Source: Planctomycetota bacterium (lineage in GTDB: Bacteria > Planctomycetota > Phycisphaerae > Sedimentisphaerales > Anaerobacaceae). From it: a DNA stretch of 34,274 nt. The notes beneath the pieces are model-generated. The model ran no database searches, was not told the origin of the DNA, and worked only from the letters and a program-made list of their open reading frames with translations. The stretch spans positions 1-34,274 of the forward strand of contig VRUL01000049.1 in assembly GCA_019456145.1 (NCBI GenBank), read 5' to 3'. The first letter of the stretch is position 1. Each line of letters begins with the position of its first letter. Of the stretch, positions 22,555 to 30,756 are shown piece after piece. Position numbers and translations under genes: made by a program.

Positions 22555-23577
22555 ATGTACGGTGTCATGATGCAAAACTTTAGTACTGTTTCTTATCGTG
22601 TGGTCACATATTTGGCTCTGTTGGCGATTAGTGTCCTTGCGTGTCAGTCTCCGAAAGACGTGGAAGGCAAAGATCATAATCACAAGAAAAAATATACCGA
22701 TACTATTACGTCCAAAACCGGTGATAAAATCTCGTTCAATATGGCGCTTGTTCCCGGCGGAACGTTTGAGATGGGAAGCCCAAAGAACGAACCAGGCCGT
22801 AAAGGCGATGAAGGACCGCAACACAAAGTGCGTGTCGCTCCCTTCTATCTTTGTACGACAGAAACCACTCTTGAGCTTTTTCTGGCCTATTATCAAGAGA
22901 CGATGACCGCCAAGAAAGACTTCTTCGAACAAGAACAGGAAAAGAAGGAAGCCGAGCAAGGCAAAAAAGACGTTGACGCGATTACCGGCCCTACGCCTGT
23001 TTATGGTGACCTGACAATGGGTTACGGGAAGAAGCATCCTGCGATGGGAATGACCTGGCACAATGCCACGAATTTCTGCAAGTGGCTTTCAAAGAAGACA
23101 GGCAGGAAATATCGCCTACCGACAGAGGCCGAATGGGAACATGCCTGCCGTGCGGGCACTACTAACATCTTTGGCTTCGGAAATGACCAAAAACAACTTG
23201 CGGATTTCGCCTGGTCTGATGACAATTCCGACGGCGAGACCCATGAAGTCGCTAAGAAAAAGCCCAATAACTGGGGTCTATACGATATGCCAGGCAATGT
23301 TCGCGAATGGGTTTACGACTTCTATAGTCCCGAGGCATACAAGGATACTGCCAAAAAAAGCCCGGCTATCAATCCACGAGGCCCAAAAAGCGGTAAGGTA
23401 CATGTGGCCCGCGGTGGTGACTACAGCAGCCAGATAGAGGAGCTTCGCTGCGCGGCCAGGGCTTTCGAAGAAGAATGGTGGCGCTCCGGTGACCCACAGA
23501 TACCAAAGAGCAAGTGGTGGCTGCCCGAAATGGATATCATAGGCTTTCGGATAGCCGGTTCTATAAAACCAAAATAA
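22555..23577 (+). CDS. SUMF1/FGE-fold lipoprotein lacking the catalytic Cys pair
   Basis: 340 residues. The lipobox V-L-A-C puts a lipid anchor at Cys30. The FGE-sulfatase domain is clear: L-V-P-G-G-T-F-E-M-G-S near residue 64, then Y-R-L-P-T-E-A-E-W-E-H-A-C-R-A-G, W-G-L-Y-D-M-P-G-N-V-R-E-W and a closing G-F-R-I-A. True formylglycine-generating enzymes have two copper-binding Cys between G-G-S-Y and R-C-A-A-R. Here that segment (G-G-D-Y-S-S-Q-I-E-E-L) is shorter and has no Cys. It should not activate sulfatases and is likely a binding or structural relative, common in Planctomycetes. ATG at 22567 is an alternative start; neither has a strong ribosome site. Confidence 0.85.
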   Translation: MYGVMMQNFSTVSYRVVTYLALLAISVLACQSPKDVEGKDHNHKKKYTDTITSKTGDKISFNMALVPGGTFEMGSPKNEPGRKGDEGPQHKVRVAPFYLCTTETTLELFLAYYQETMTAKKDFFEQEQEKKEAEQGKKDVDAITGPTPVYGDLTMGYGKKHPAMGMTWHNATNFCKWLSKKTGRKYRLPTEAEWEHACRAGTTNIFGFGNDQKQLADFAWSDDNSDGETHEVAKKKPNNWGLYDMPGNVREWVYDFYSPEAYKDTAKKSPAINPRGPKSGKVHVARGGDYSSQIEELRCAARAFEEEWWRSGDPQIPKSKWWLPEMDIIGFRIAGSIKPK

Positions 23578-23622
23578 TCATTTTCAGACAAATAGAGAAC
23601 AATAAATGAAAGGACCAGTCCA

Positions 23623-24924
23623 ATGGATGCTTCAAAAAATACAACACGGCGCAGATTCCTGAAAAGTACAGCCGCTTTAGCAGGCGGTGCACTGGCAAGT
23701 AAACTGACTACCGGCGAAGTTGCCCATGCTGCCGGCAGCGATATCATCCGGGTGGGTATGATTGGCTGCGGCGGACGTAACACCGGCGCCGCCGCCCAGG
23801 CGCTAACGGCGGACCCCGGCGCCCGTCTGGTCGCGATGTGTGACATCTTCATGGACCGTGTCAAAGGCAAGCGTCAGATCCTCAAAGAACAGAAAAAAGG
23901 CCAGGTCACTGTAAACGACGACCACTGCTTCGCCGGCTTCGACGGTTACAAGCACGTGATCGAGTCGTCGGACGTGGTAGTGATTGCCAACGCGGCCAAG
24001 TTCCATCCGTTGCACGCTATGACCGCAATCAAGGCGGGAAAGCACGTGTTTGTAGAAAAGCCCCACGGCATCGATCCGGCCGGGCTCAAGCTCTTGCAAC
24101 AGGCTGCTGGGATAGCAAAGCAGAAAGGTCTGTGCCTGGTTTCCGGTTTGCACAGCCGCTATCACACAGGGTATGCCGAAACAGTCCAGCGGATCCATGA
24201 CGGAGCTATCGGCGACGTGGTCGCAATTGAAGAAAACTTCCTACGCGGTCCATATGGTGTCATCCAGCGCAAGGAGGGATTGACGGAACTACAGTGGCAA
24301 TGCAGTACGCAATACCATTTCCGCTGGCTGTCGGGAGATGATGTCCCCCAATCGCTGGTGCATAACATTGACCGTTCCAGTTGGGCGATGGGGAACAAGG
24401 CCCCGGTAAAATGTCACGGTATGGGCGGACGGTCTTCGATGACCAAACCTATCTACGGCGATGTGTTCGACCACCATTCAGTCGTTTACGAATTTGCCAA
24501 CGGCGTACTCATCTACGCCTTCTGCCGAACTACGAACGGATGCTACAACAATTCTTCCAGCGTCGTGCTTGGCAGCAAAGGCAAGGCGAGTATTACGGGG
24601 TGTCGGATATGGGGAGAAACAAACTGGCGATGGCAGGGAAGATGCAATCCTTACCAGGTAGAGCATGACGTGCTCTTTAAGGCCATTCGCTCCGGCAAGC
24701 CCGTCAATAACGGCGACTACATGTTCCGCAGTACGATGATTACTGTAATGGGGCAGATTTCCTGTTACACAGGCAAAGAGGTCACATGGGAGCAGATTAA
24801 TAAGTCAGACTTCTACTATCCGCCCAAGCCCGAAGATTGCCGCGACGATATGGAACCGCCTGTCACAGCCGGTGCTCATGGCAGCTATCCCGTGCCGAAA
24901 CCAGGTATTACAAAAATGATTTGA
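23623..24924 (+). CDS. Second Tat-exported Gfo/Idh/MocA-family oxidoreductase
   Basis: 433 residues; AAAGGA sits eight bases before the ATG. Twin-arginine signal T-R-R-R-F-L-K at residues 8-14. Rossmann motif G-C-G-G-R-N-T-G near residue 47 and E-K-P near 147. It shares the overall plan of the protein at 21145 but is clearly diverged (H-N-I-D-R-S-S-W, V-L-G-S-K-G-K). It ends with the same G-x-Y-P-V-P-x-P-G tail. The pair probably handles two related sugars or two steps outside the cytoplasm. Same operon as the SUMF1-like gene. Confidence 0.88.
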   Translation: MDASKNTTRRRFLKSTAALAGGALASKLTTGEVAHAAGSDIIRVGMIGCGGRNTGAAAQALTADPGARLVAMCDIFMDRVKGKRQILKEQKKGQVTVNDDHCFAGFDGYKHVIESSDVVVIANAAKFHPLHAMTAIKAGKHVFVEKPHGIDPAGLKLLQQAAGIAKQKGLCLVSGLHSRYHTGYAETVQRIHDGAIGDVVAIEENFLRGPYGVIQRKEGLTELQWQCSTQYHFRWLSGDDVPQSLVHNIDRSSWAMGNKAPVKCHGMGGRSSMTKPIYGDVFDHHSVVYEFANGVLIYAFCRTTNGCYNNSSSVVLGSKGKASITGCRIWGETNWRWQGRCNPYQVEHDVLFKAIRSGKPVNNGDYMFRSTMITVMGQISCYTGKEVTWEQINKSDFYYPPKPEDCRDDMEPPVTAGAHGSYPVPKPGITKMI

Positions 24925-25048
24925 GCCACAGGAAACTGGTTATAAATCTGTGTCCGTGTCCTGATAAACCTACAGGATTGCATAAACAATCGGCGTATTC
25001 GGGCGCCCCGGTATGACGGGCGTCGAACTCTGGACTAATGAGGTCAAT

Positions 25049-26392
25049 ATGAAAAAAGAAAAACGAGAATTTTTGTCAGACTCAGGCTCCAAAACAAACA
25101 AACTGAGAATGCTTGCTATCGTGGCAATACCATATCTTTTAGGATTTGCGCTGCTTCATTTTAGTTCTGACGCTCAATGGTTCCTGAGGACAGCCGAAGC
25201 AGGGAGCAAACGGTCCGGAACCAAACAGGCCTTTTGGCCCCAGTTTCACGGGCCTAACCGAGATAACATATCTACCGAAAAAGGCCTTTTGAAGAAATGG
25301 CCCGAGGAAGGCCCTGCCCTACTCTGGACAGCTAAGGGATTGGGACATGGGTATTCCACCGTATCAATTGCCTCTGGAATGATTTATACAGCCGGTAGCA
25401 TCGAAAAAGAGACTATCATCACCGCTATGAATATGGAAGGCAAGGAATTATGGCAGGTGAAAAACGGTAAAGGCTGGACAGGAGACCGGCCCGGCACTCG
25501 CGGAACTCCAACCATAGACGGGGACAGGCTATACCATGAAAGCCCTCTTGGAGATGTTATCTGTCTTGAAGCCAAAACGGGGAAGAAGATTTGGGAGTTG
25601 AATATCCTCGATAAGTTCAAGAGCAAGAATATCTTTTGGGCACTGTCTGAATCGTTGTTAATCGATGGAGACAACGTGATATGTTCTCCGGGAGGTCCTC
25701 AAACCTGTATGGTTGCACTGGATAAGAATACCGGGGCAGTTGTTTGGAAAGCAGCCAGCACGAATGAGCCGGCGGGTTACGGCTCGCCGATTGTCGTTGA
25801 GTATAAAGGATTGCGAATCATCCTCACGCTTACCCTAAAAGGGATGATAGGCGTGAATGCCGATACGGGCGAACTTCTGTGGCATGTCAAACATGTGTCA
25901 TATGCGGATGAGAACGTCTTCACTCCCATCTTTGACAACGGCCAAGTGTTTATCAGCAGTATAAAGGCGGGTTCGGTCAAGTGGAAGATTAATGTCAAAG
26001 ACGGCAAGGCGTCGGTTGATGAGATATGGCGTTCAAACCAACTCGATAATCACCACGGAGGCGGCGTATTAATCAATGGTTACATCTATTCATCAAGCTG
26101 TATCTACAATAGAGGCAAGTGGATGTGCCTGGACTGGAAGACCGGCGAGAAGAAGTATGCAGAGAAGGGCATCGGTAAGGGTTCGCTGACGTATGCCGAT
26201 GGATTGCTGTACATGTTAAGCGAAAACCGTGCGGTAGGACTTGTTCGGCCGACTCCTGATAGTTATGGACTAATCAGCTCATTCAAGATTCCAAAAGGCG
26301 GAAAAGGCAGCAGTTGGGCCCATCCGGTTGTCTGCAACGGCAGGCTGTACATTCGCCACGGTGATTTTCTTTATGCATACAGTGTACGCTGA
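25049..26392 (+). CDS. Exported PQQ-like beta-propeller protein
   Basis: ATG at 25049 has GAGGT a few bases upstream; an earlier ATG (25013) adds 12 unlikely residues. One membrane or signal-anchor segment lies near residues 20-40. The mature part starts with W-P-Q-F-H-G-P-N-R-D, the hallmark of Planctomycete PQQ-like propellers. Blades repeat as G-M-I-Y-T-A-G / A-K-T-G-K-K-I-W-E-L, K-N-T-G-A-V-V-W-K, D-T-G-E-L-L-W and K-T-G-E-K-K-Y, all of the BamB-like W-D/PQQ pattern. No PQQ ligands can be judged by eye, so it may be a binding scaffold rather than a dehydrogenase. Last gene of the plus-strand operon; 124 bases separate it from the oxidoreductase. Confidence 0.85.
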   Translation: MKKEKREFLSDSGSKTNKLRMLAIVAIPYLLGFALLHFSSDAQWFLRTAEAGSKRSGTKQAFWPQFHGPNRDNISTEKGLLKKWPEEGPALLWTAKGLGHGYSTVSIASGMIYTAGSIEKETIITAMNMEGKELWQVKNGKGWTGDRPGTRGTPTIDGDRLYHESPLGDVICLEAKTGKKIWELNILDKFKSKNIFWALSESLLIDGDNVICSPGGPQTCMVALDKNTGAVVWKAASTNEPAGYGSPIVVEYKGLRIILTLTLKGMIGVNADTGELLWHVKHVSYADENVFTPIFDNGQVFISSIKAGSVKWKINVKDGKASVDEIWRSNQLDNHHGGGVLINGYIYSSSCIYNRGKWMCLDWKTGEKKYAEKGIGKGSLTYADGLLYMLSENRAVGLVRPTPDSYGLISSFKIPKGGKGSSWAHPVVCNGRLYIRHGDFLYAYSVR

Positions 26393-26476
26393 AGACAGCC
26401 GGCATCTTTTTGTCTATCTCTACGGTCTAATTTTCAACCTGAATAGCCAACTAATATAAATTGGCATAAGCCGGCT

Positions 26477-27859
26477 TCAATCCATAAGTCTTGGGTTGTA
26501 TTGGCCAGGACCGGCTTTATAACCATCAAATGCAGCCGGTCTCAATGGCTCCGGAGAAAATATCCATACATATTTATCCCATGGATTATATAGAACCACT
26601 TCTTGGCGCTGGTCACCACAGACATTTGCGGCAATACAATGATACCACCCCATCTTTGTCGGCCCGATGGGACTGGGCAGGTTGGGTAAGTCAGCGAATT
26701 TTTGGCCGTTAGCACGCCACAATACGCCGCCATTGTAAAGCAAAGCCTCACGAGCCTTGCCGTTCCACTTTACCGCTTCCATACCAGTGTGGTTGGGAGA
26801 ATAGTTCAACTCGAACCTTCTGATGACTTTTCCGCTGTTAGCAACGACCATTACATCAGGATTGTGCCCATTGTACCGAATAATCATCTCAGGGCCGGGC
26901 AGGCTTTTGTCAAAGTCAGCCACTCGGACCTCCTGGCCGTGGGGGACAAGCTCCCTTCCCAAACACAATACCACCTTACCTTTGCTGTCCAGCACGTGAC
27001 CGTACCCGCTGCAAATGGCCCGCATTTTCCCGTCGTCCCACGGTACTATAGCAACAGAATCCATGTGCCCGGCGATCTGGCCTTCCCAAAGAGGCCGGCC
27101 ATTATCGTCGAGAATATAATATCCGCCGTTGACCTCGTCCCGCTTATCACCATCAATATCCCCCACCGACGGGATATACGCAGAACATCTGCTATATTCA
27201 TTCCATCGAATATGGTATGTCCATAGCAGGTCCAGATCTTTGGTAAAAGCAAGCACTTTCGAGCCCAGTTTGACTACAAAATCCTGAGGTCTTTTAGTTC
27301 CGCGGAAGTTCGCGATGAGCAGACGATGATGGACCCAGTTTGCACCTTCACCAGCACATTGACGCATCGAAGCAGGTGCCGCCTGGCGAATGACTTTTCC
27401 GGTTAATCCATCGCGAATTTGAATCACCACATTGTTCATACTATTAACAGGAGCCTTGACAGCAAGATCAATGAAAAAACAAAGCACTTCCGCTCGGCCA
27501 TCCCCATCGAAATCATATACCGCAACCGGGCCGGGCCTTTGCGGCTGCTCACCCTCACGACCATCCTGCCAAAGCTTCTCACCGTTGCTGTTAAAAGCGC
27601 CAATGAAACAAGGTTTCATCCCGCTATCAGCAGAACGAAACAAGATGAATTCAATATTTCCATCACCATCCAGGTCTCCGATACGCATATCACCGGCAAA
27701 TCCCTTGTCAGCCAGCAGCGATTTCGGCACCTTTATCCTGCGCCAAAGGCAGGGGAGACCAAAACCTGCTGTCTCCGAAACATTATCTTCAGCAGTTGTC
27801 GGAATCACCTGCATGACCAGAATCATAAATCCAATCAACAAACCTTTATTTCCTATCAT
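26477..27859 (-). CDS. Secreted FG-GAP/VCBS beta-propeller, possible PL11-like fold
   Basis: 460 residues with a signal peptide (first 23 residues). Calcium-loop repeats of FG-GAP type recur: D-L-D-G-D-G-N near residue 62, D-F-D-G-D-G-R near 107, D-I-D-G-D-K-R near 215 and a weaker form near 295. The ending (V-C-G-D-Q-R-Q-E-V-V-L-Y-N-P, then Y-N-P-R-L-M-D) recalls the last blades of PL11 rhamnogalacturonan lyases, but I cannot confirm their active site. It lies downstream of the GH127-like gene on the same strand, so it may bind or cleave a pectin-like chain. Convergent with the plus-strand operon, with an 84-base gap. Confidence 0.75.
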   Translation of the reverse strand: MIGNKGLLIGFMILVMQVIPTTAEDNVSETAGFGLPCLWRRIKVPKSLLADKGFAGDMRIGDLDGDGNIEFILFRSADSGMKPCFIGAFNSNGEKLWQDGREGEQPQRPGPVAVYDFDGDGRAEVLCFFIDLAVKAPVNSMNNVVIQIRDGLTGKVIRQAAPASMRQCAGEGANWVHHRLLIANFRGTKRPQDFVVKLGSKVLAFTKDLDLLWTYHIRWNEYSRCSAYIPSVGDIDGDKRDEVNGGYYILDDNGRPLWEGQIAGHMDSVAIVPWDDGKMRAICSGYGHVLDSKGKVVLCLGRELVPHGQEVRVADFDKSLPGPEMIIRYNGHNPDVMVVANSGKVIRRFELNYSPNHTGMEAVKWNGKAREALLYNGGVLWRANGQKFADLPNLPSPIGPTKMGWYHCIAANVCGDQRQEVVLYNPWDKYVWIFSPEPLRPAAFDGYKAGPGQYNPRLMD

Positions 27860-28017
27860 CTTCCTATTCTACACAAGATTTGAAAATTGATTTGCAGCCA
27901 CACATAACGTGGTCCCCGGTTTTCATAAACATCCCAGTGGTCGGCCTGACAGGCGGTTGGGACTGCCGGTCATTGGCACAATTCCAAGATTCAAGGTCGT
28001 ATCTGCAACAAGCACCT

Positions 28018-30465
28018 TCAAATTAGCTTTTCAATCACCACTTCCTGCACGCCGGACGACCACCTTTCCTGGAGCACAATTTCGATTTTGATGCCGTTGG
28101 TCTTCACCGGTTCAAAACTAACCTTGTTGAAGGTGTCCTTTTTTGTGAGGTAAGGCGTGCTGTTTTCTACCGGCTTCCAGGGACTTTCGGCGTCGCGATA
28201 CAGCACTTTCCAGGATTTGGGCACACGGCAGGCGCCTCTGCCGGTGTCGTCGAACCAGTAGACTTTGACGCTGGAGATTTTATGCTTTTGGTTCCATTCA
28301 AACTTAAGCCATTCGGTTTTGTCTTTATGAGGCCAAAAATCCAACTGCAACGCCGACGAGTCGGATGAGCTTTGCGGCAGAATCTGGTCCTTGATGGCAT
28401 CCAGAGACACGTGTACGAACGACGCAGTGGTCTTGCTTCTGTATGTTAGTGTATCTGCCGGTTCGGGCCTGGCGGCCTGTGGTTTTCGAGCCGGCCACAC
28501 AGTCATTTGCCCTCTGCCACGATGGGCCCATGCGTAATATGGAATAGCAGTGAATTGCTTTTCCCCGGCCGACACTATGTCGCCATTAATCGTGCGTTTG
28601 GCCAGCCGCGCCGTACCTGTAATCACCATGACACCGTTTAAGAGGTCCGGCCTGTATTCGGTTTTAAGCTTCGCGTCGTCCGTGATAACCAGATTCGACA
28701 CCTTGCTGTCGTTGTCCGGCCATTCAAGGCAGAAAACGAGCGGGCCGCGCTGAAGGGCCACCCTGTCTCTATCGGCTTTGACGTTCTGATGGGCGATGAC
28801 CCGGCGGACCGGCATGGGAAGATTCAACTCAATCGTATCGCCTTTCCGCCATTTGCGCTCGATGCAAGCAAAACCCTTCTGAATGTTCAGGGGTGCCGGC
28901 TTACCATTGACCTTCAGCCCAACCTGCTCATGCATATCCTTGTGGAATTTATAGAGGTCGCTCGGTACAGGTTGATTCCGGGCCCAGCCGGGGATACGAA
29001 CGTAAATGGCAAACGTGTCGCTTTTTTCCGGCTCGACGCTGATGTTAACTTTGCCCTTCCACGGATATTCGGTTTGCTGAGTCAGCCTGACCTTGTTATT
29101 GATGGTTTCAATCGCAGCATCACCGCTAATAAACAGGTTCACATACACATTATTGTTCTTATAAGCATAGGCATAACCCGGCACCGAGGGAACAAAGCGG
29201 GCGACATTGGAGGGGCAGCATGCACAGCCAAACCAGGGACTTCGGGCATGCTGACCGGTGGATTCGAGCGGGTTCGGATAGAAAAAGCGGTCGCCTTTCA
29301 TCGAAATTCCCGACAGCGCAGCGTTATACAACACCCGCTCCAGAACATCGATGTATTTGGCATCACCATGCATAAGAAACATGCGATGATTCCAGAAAAT
29401 ATTGGCAATCGACGCACAGGTCTCGCAGTAGGCCGTCATATTTGGCAGCTCATAAGCTCCGCCGAAACCCTCATGTCCGCCGGCCGCCCCGATACCACCT
29501 GTGACGTAAAGCTTGGTGTCGACAACGTCTTTCCAGATAGTGTCAATCGCCTTGACATATTCCATGTTGCCGGTCAGCGCCGCGACATCGGCCATGCCCG
29601 TATACAGGTAAGCAGCACGTACCGAATGGCCAAGGGCCCTGGTCTGCTCGGTGACGGGTTTATGGTCCTGCGAGTACGTGCCGTAAAGCCCGCGGTTGCC
29701 GTTTGGTCCACGGTTGCCTTTGCGGCCGCGCTGGTCCAGAAAGAACTTCGCCTGGTCCAGATACTTCTCGTTACCGGTGGCGCGATACAATTTGCACAGC
29801 CCGATCTCGATTTCCTGATGTCCGGGGGGGTCGGTGCGCTTGCCTTCGGCGAAGACGTCGCAGATAAGGTCTGCGTTTTTAGTGGCGATGTCCAGGAAAG
29901 CCTTGTCCCCGGTGACCTGGTAATGGGCGACGGCACCTTCGTACATATGGCCCACACAGTACTGCTCGTGAATCGACTGGACATTGGTCCAGAGTTTTTC
30001 AGGCTGCCTTCTGGGTATGGAGTAAAAGGTAAACAAATATCCATCTTCCCACTGAGCGCCGGCCATTATCCTGACTACCTTATCCAGGTACAATCGCATC
30101 ATCGTATCTGGTTGCACCTGCAGCGAATACGCGGCACCTTCCATGACTTTATAAACATCCGAATCATTGAAGTAGATCCCCTCGTGTTTACCTTCCATCA
30201 AGCCCGCCGCCTTTTCATAGTTTCTTATTCTCCCGGTCTCCTCACATTTTTTGAAGGCATAGGGAATGGTAACTTTACGGCTGGTTTCAAGTCGGGGCGT
30301 CCAGAAATTGTCGTTGACGTGAACCTCGTTAAAGGGTACGGGTTTAACATTGTAATCACGCCTCAGTTCAACCTTCGTTTCTTCGGCCATGCTCGACACA
30401 GTGCACAGCCCGGTCGTCACGGCCACTACAAGAACGGCTGCAAGTATTTGCTTTTGATTTAACAT
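28018..30465 (-). CDS. GH127-family glycosidase (beta-L-arabinofuranosidase-like) with C-terminal F5/8-like module
   Basis: 815 residues. ATG at 30465 is preceded by GGAGG at five bases; an ATG 12 bases earlier overlaps that site. The signal peptide ends about residue 30. The DUF1680/GH127 domain is complete: Glu332 (G-H-E-G-F-G), Glu348 and Cys350 (Y-C-E-T-C-A) and the Cys416-Cys417 pair (C-A-C-C-P-S-N). The spacing matches acid/base Glu322, Glu338, Cys340, Cys417 and Cys418 of HypBA1, in which Zn-bound Cys417 is the nucleophile. It should release beta-L-arabinofuranose or a similar sugar. The last 130 residues (I-S-S-V-K-V-Y-W-F-D-D-T-G) look like a discoidin/F5-8C carbohydrate-binding fold. 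Strong call for family, substrate inferred. Confidence 0.93.
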   Translation of the reverse strand: MLNQKQILAAVLVVAVTTGLCTVSSMAEETKVELRRDYNVKPVPFNEVHVNDNFWTPRLETSRKVTIPYAFKKCEETGRIRNYEKAAGLMEGKHEGIYFNDSDVYKVMEGAAYSLQVQPDTMMRLYLDKVVRIMAGAQWEDGYLFTFYSIPRRQPEKLWTNVQSIHEQYCVGHMYEGAVAHYQVTGDKAFLDIATKNADLICDVFAEGKRTDPPGHQEIEIGLCKLYRATGNEKYLDQAKFFLDQRGRKGNRGPNGNRGLYGTYSQDHKPVTEQTRALGHSVRAAYLYTGMADVAALTGNMEYVKAIDTIWKDVVDTKLYVTGGIGAAGGHEGFGGAYELPNMTAYCETCASIANIFWNHRMFLMHGDAKYIDVLERVLYNAALSGISMKGDRFFYPNPLESTGQHARSPWFGCACCPSNVARFVPSVPGYAYAYKNNNVYVNLFISGDAAIETINNKVRLTQQTEYPWKGKVNISVEPEKSDTFAIYVRIPGWARNQPVPSDLYKFHKDMHEQVGLKVNGKPAPLNIQKGFACIERKWRKGDTIELNLPMPVRRVIAHQNVKADRDRVALQRGPLVFCLEWPDNDSKVSNLVITDDAKLKTEYRPDLLNGVMVITGTARLAKRTINGDIVSAGEKQFTAIPYYAWAHRGRGQMTVWPARKPQAARPEPADTLTYRSKTTASFVHVSLDAIKDQILPQSSSDSSALQLDFWPHKDKTEWLKFEWNQKHKISSVKVYWFDDTGRGACRVPKSWKVLYRDAESPWKPVENSTPYLTKKDTFNKVSFEPVKTNGIKIEIVLQERWSSGVQEVVIEKLI

Positions 30466-30756
30466 TGGAACCTCCATTTACTAAATATCATTTTGATTTT
30501 ATTTTACACTCGATAATACCTGTCTGTTTCATTTGCCATAACGTTTACAACCCTGTCCATAGATCGGTGAATGGGAAATTATCATATCATATCCATCCAC
30601 CCAATACAAATACGAATTTGACAGAACTCAAGCCGAGCAGAGGAGAGGAGAGGCGGCATGAATACACAGCGAGTCTTTATGATATGGTACTTTGATATAT
30701 TCGTTCACATAATTTATTTTCCTGCGCCATTCTGCAAATCACGCCTCGACGCTATA

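Noticed and set aside
28789..30462. A plus-strand frame of 557 codons
   Set aside because: It lies exactly antisense to the GH127-type gene, whose active-site residues, signal peptide and ribosome site are all present. The plus-strand frame has no family pattern and follows from the codon bias of the real gene.
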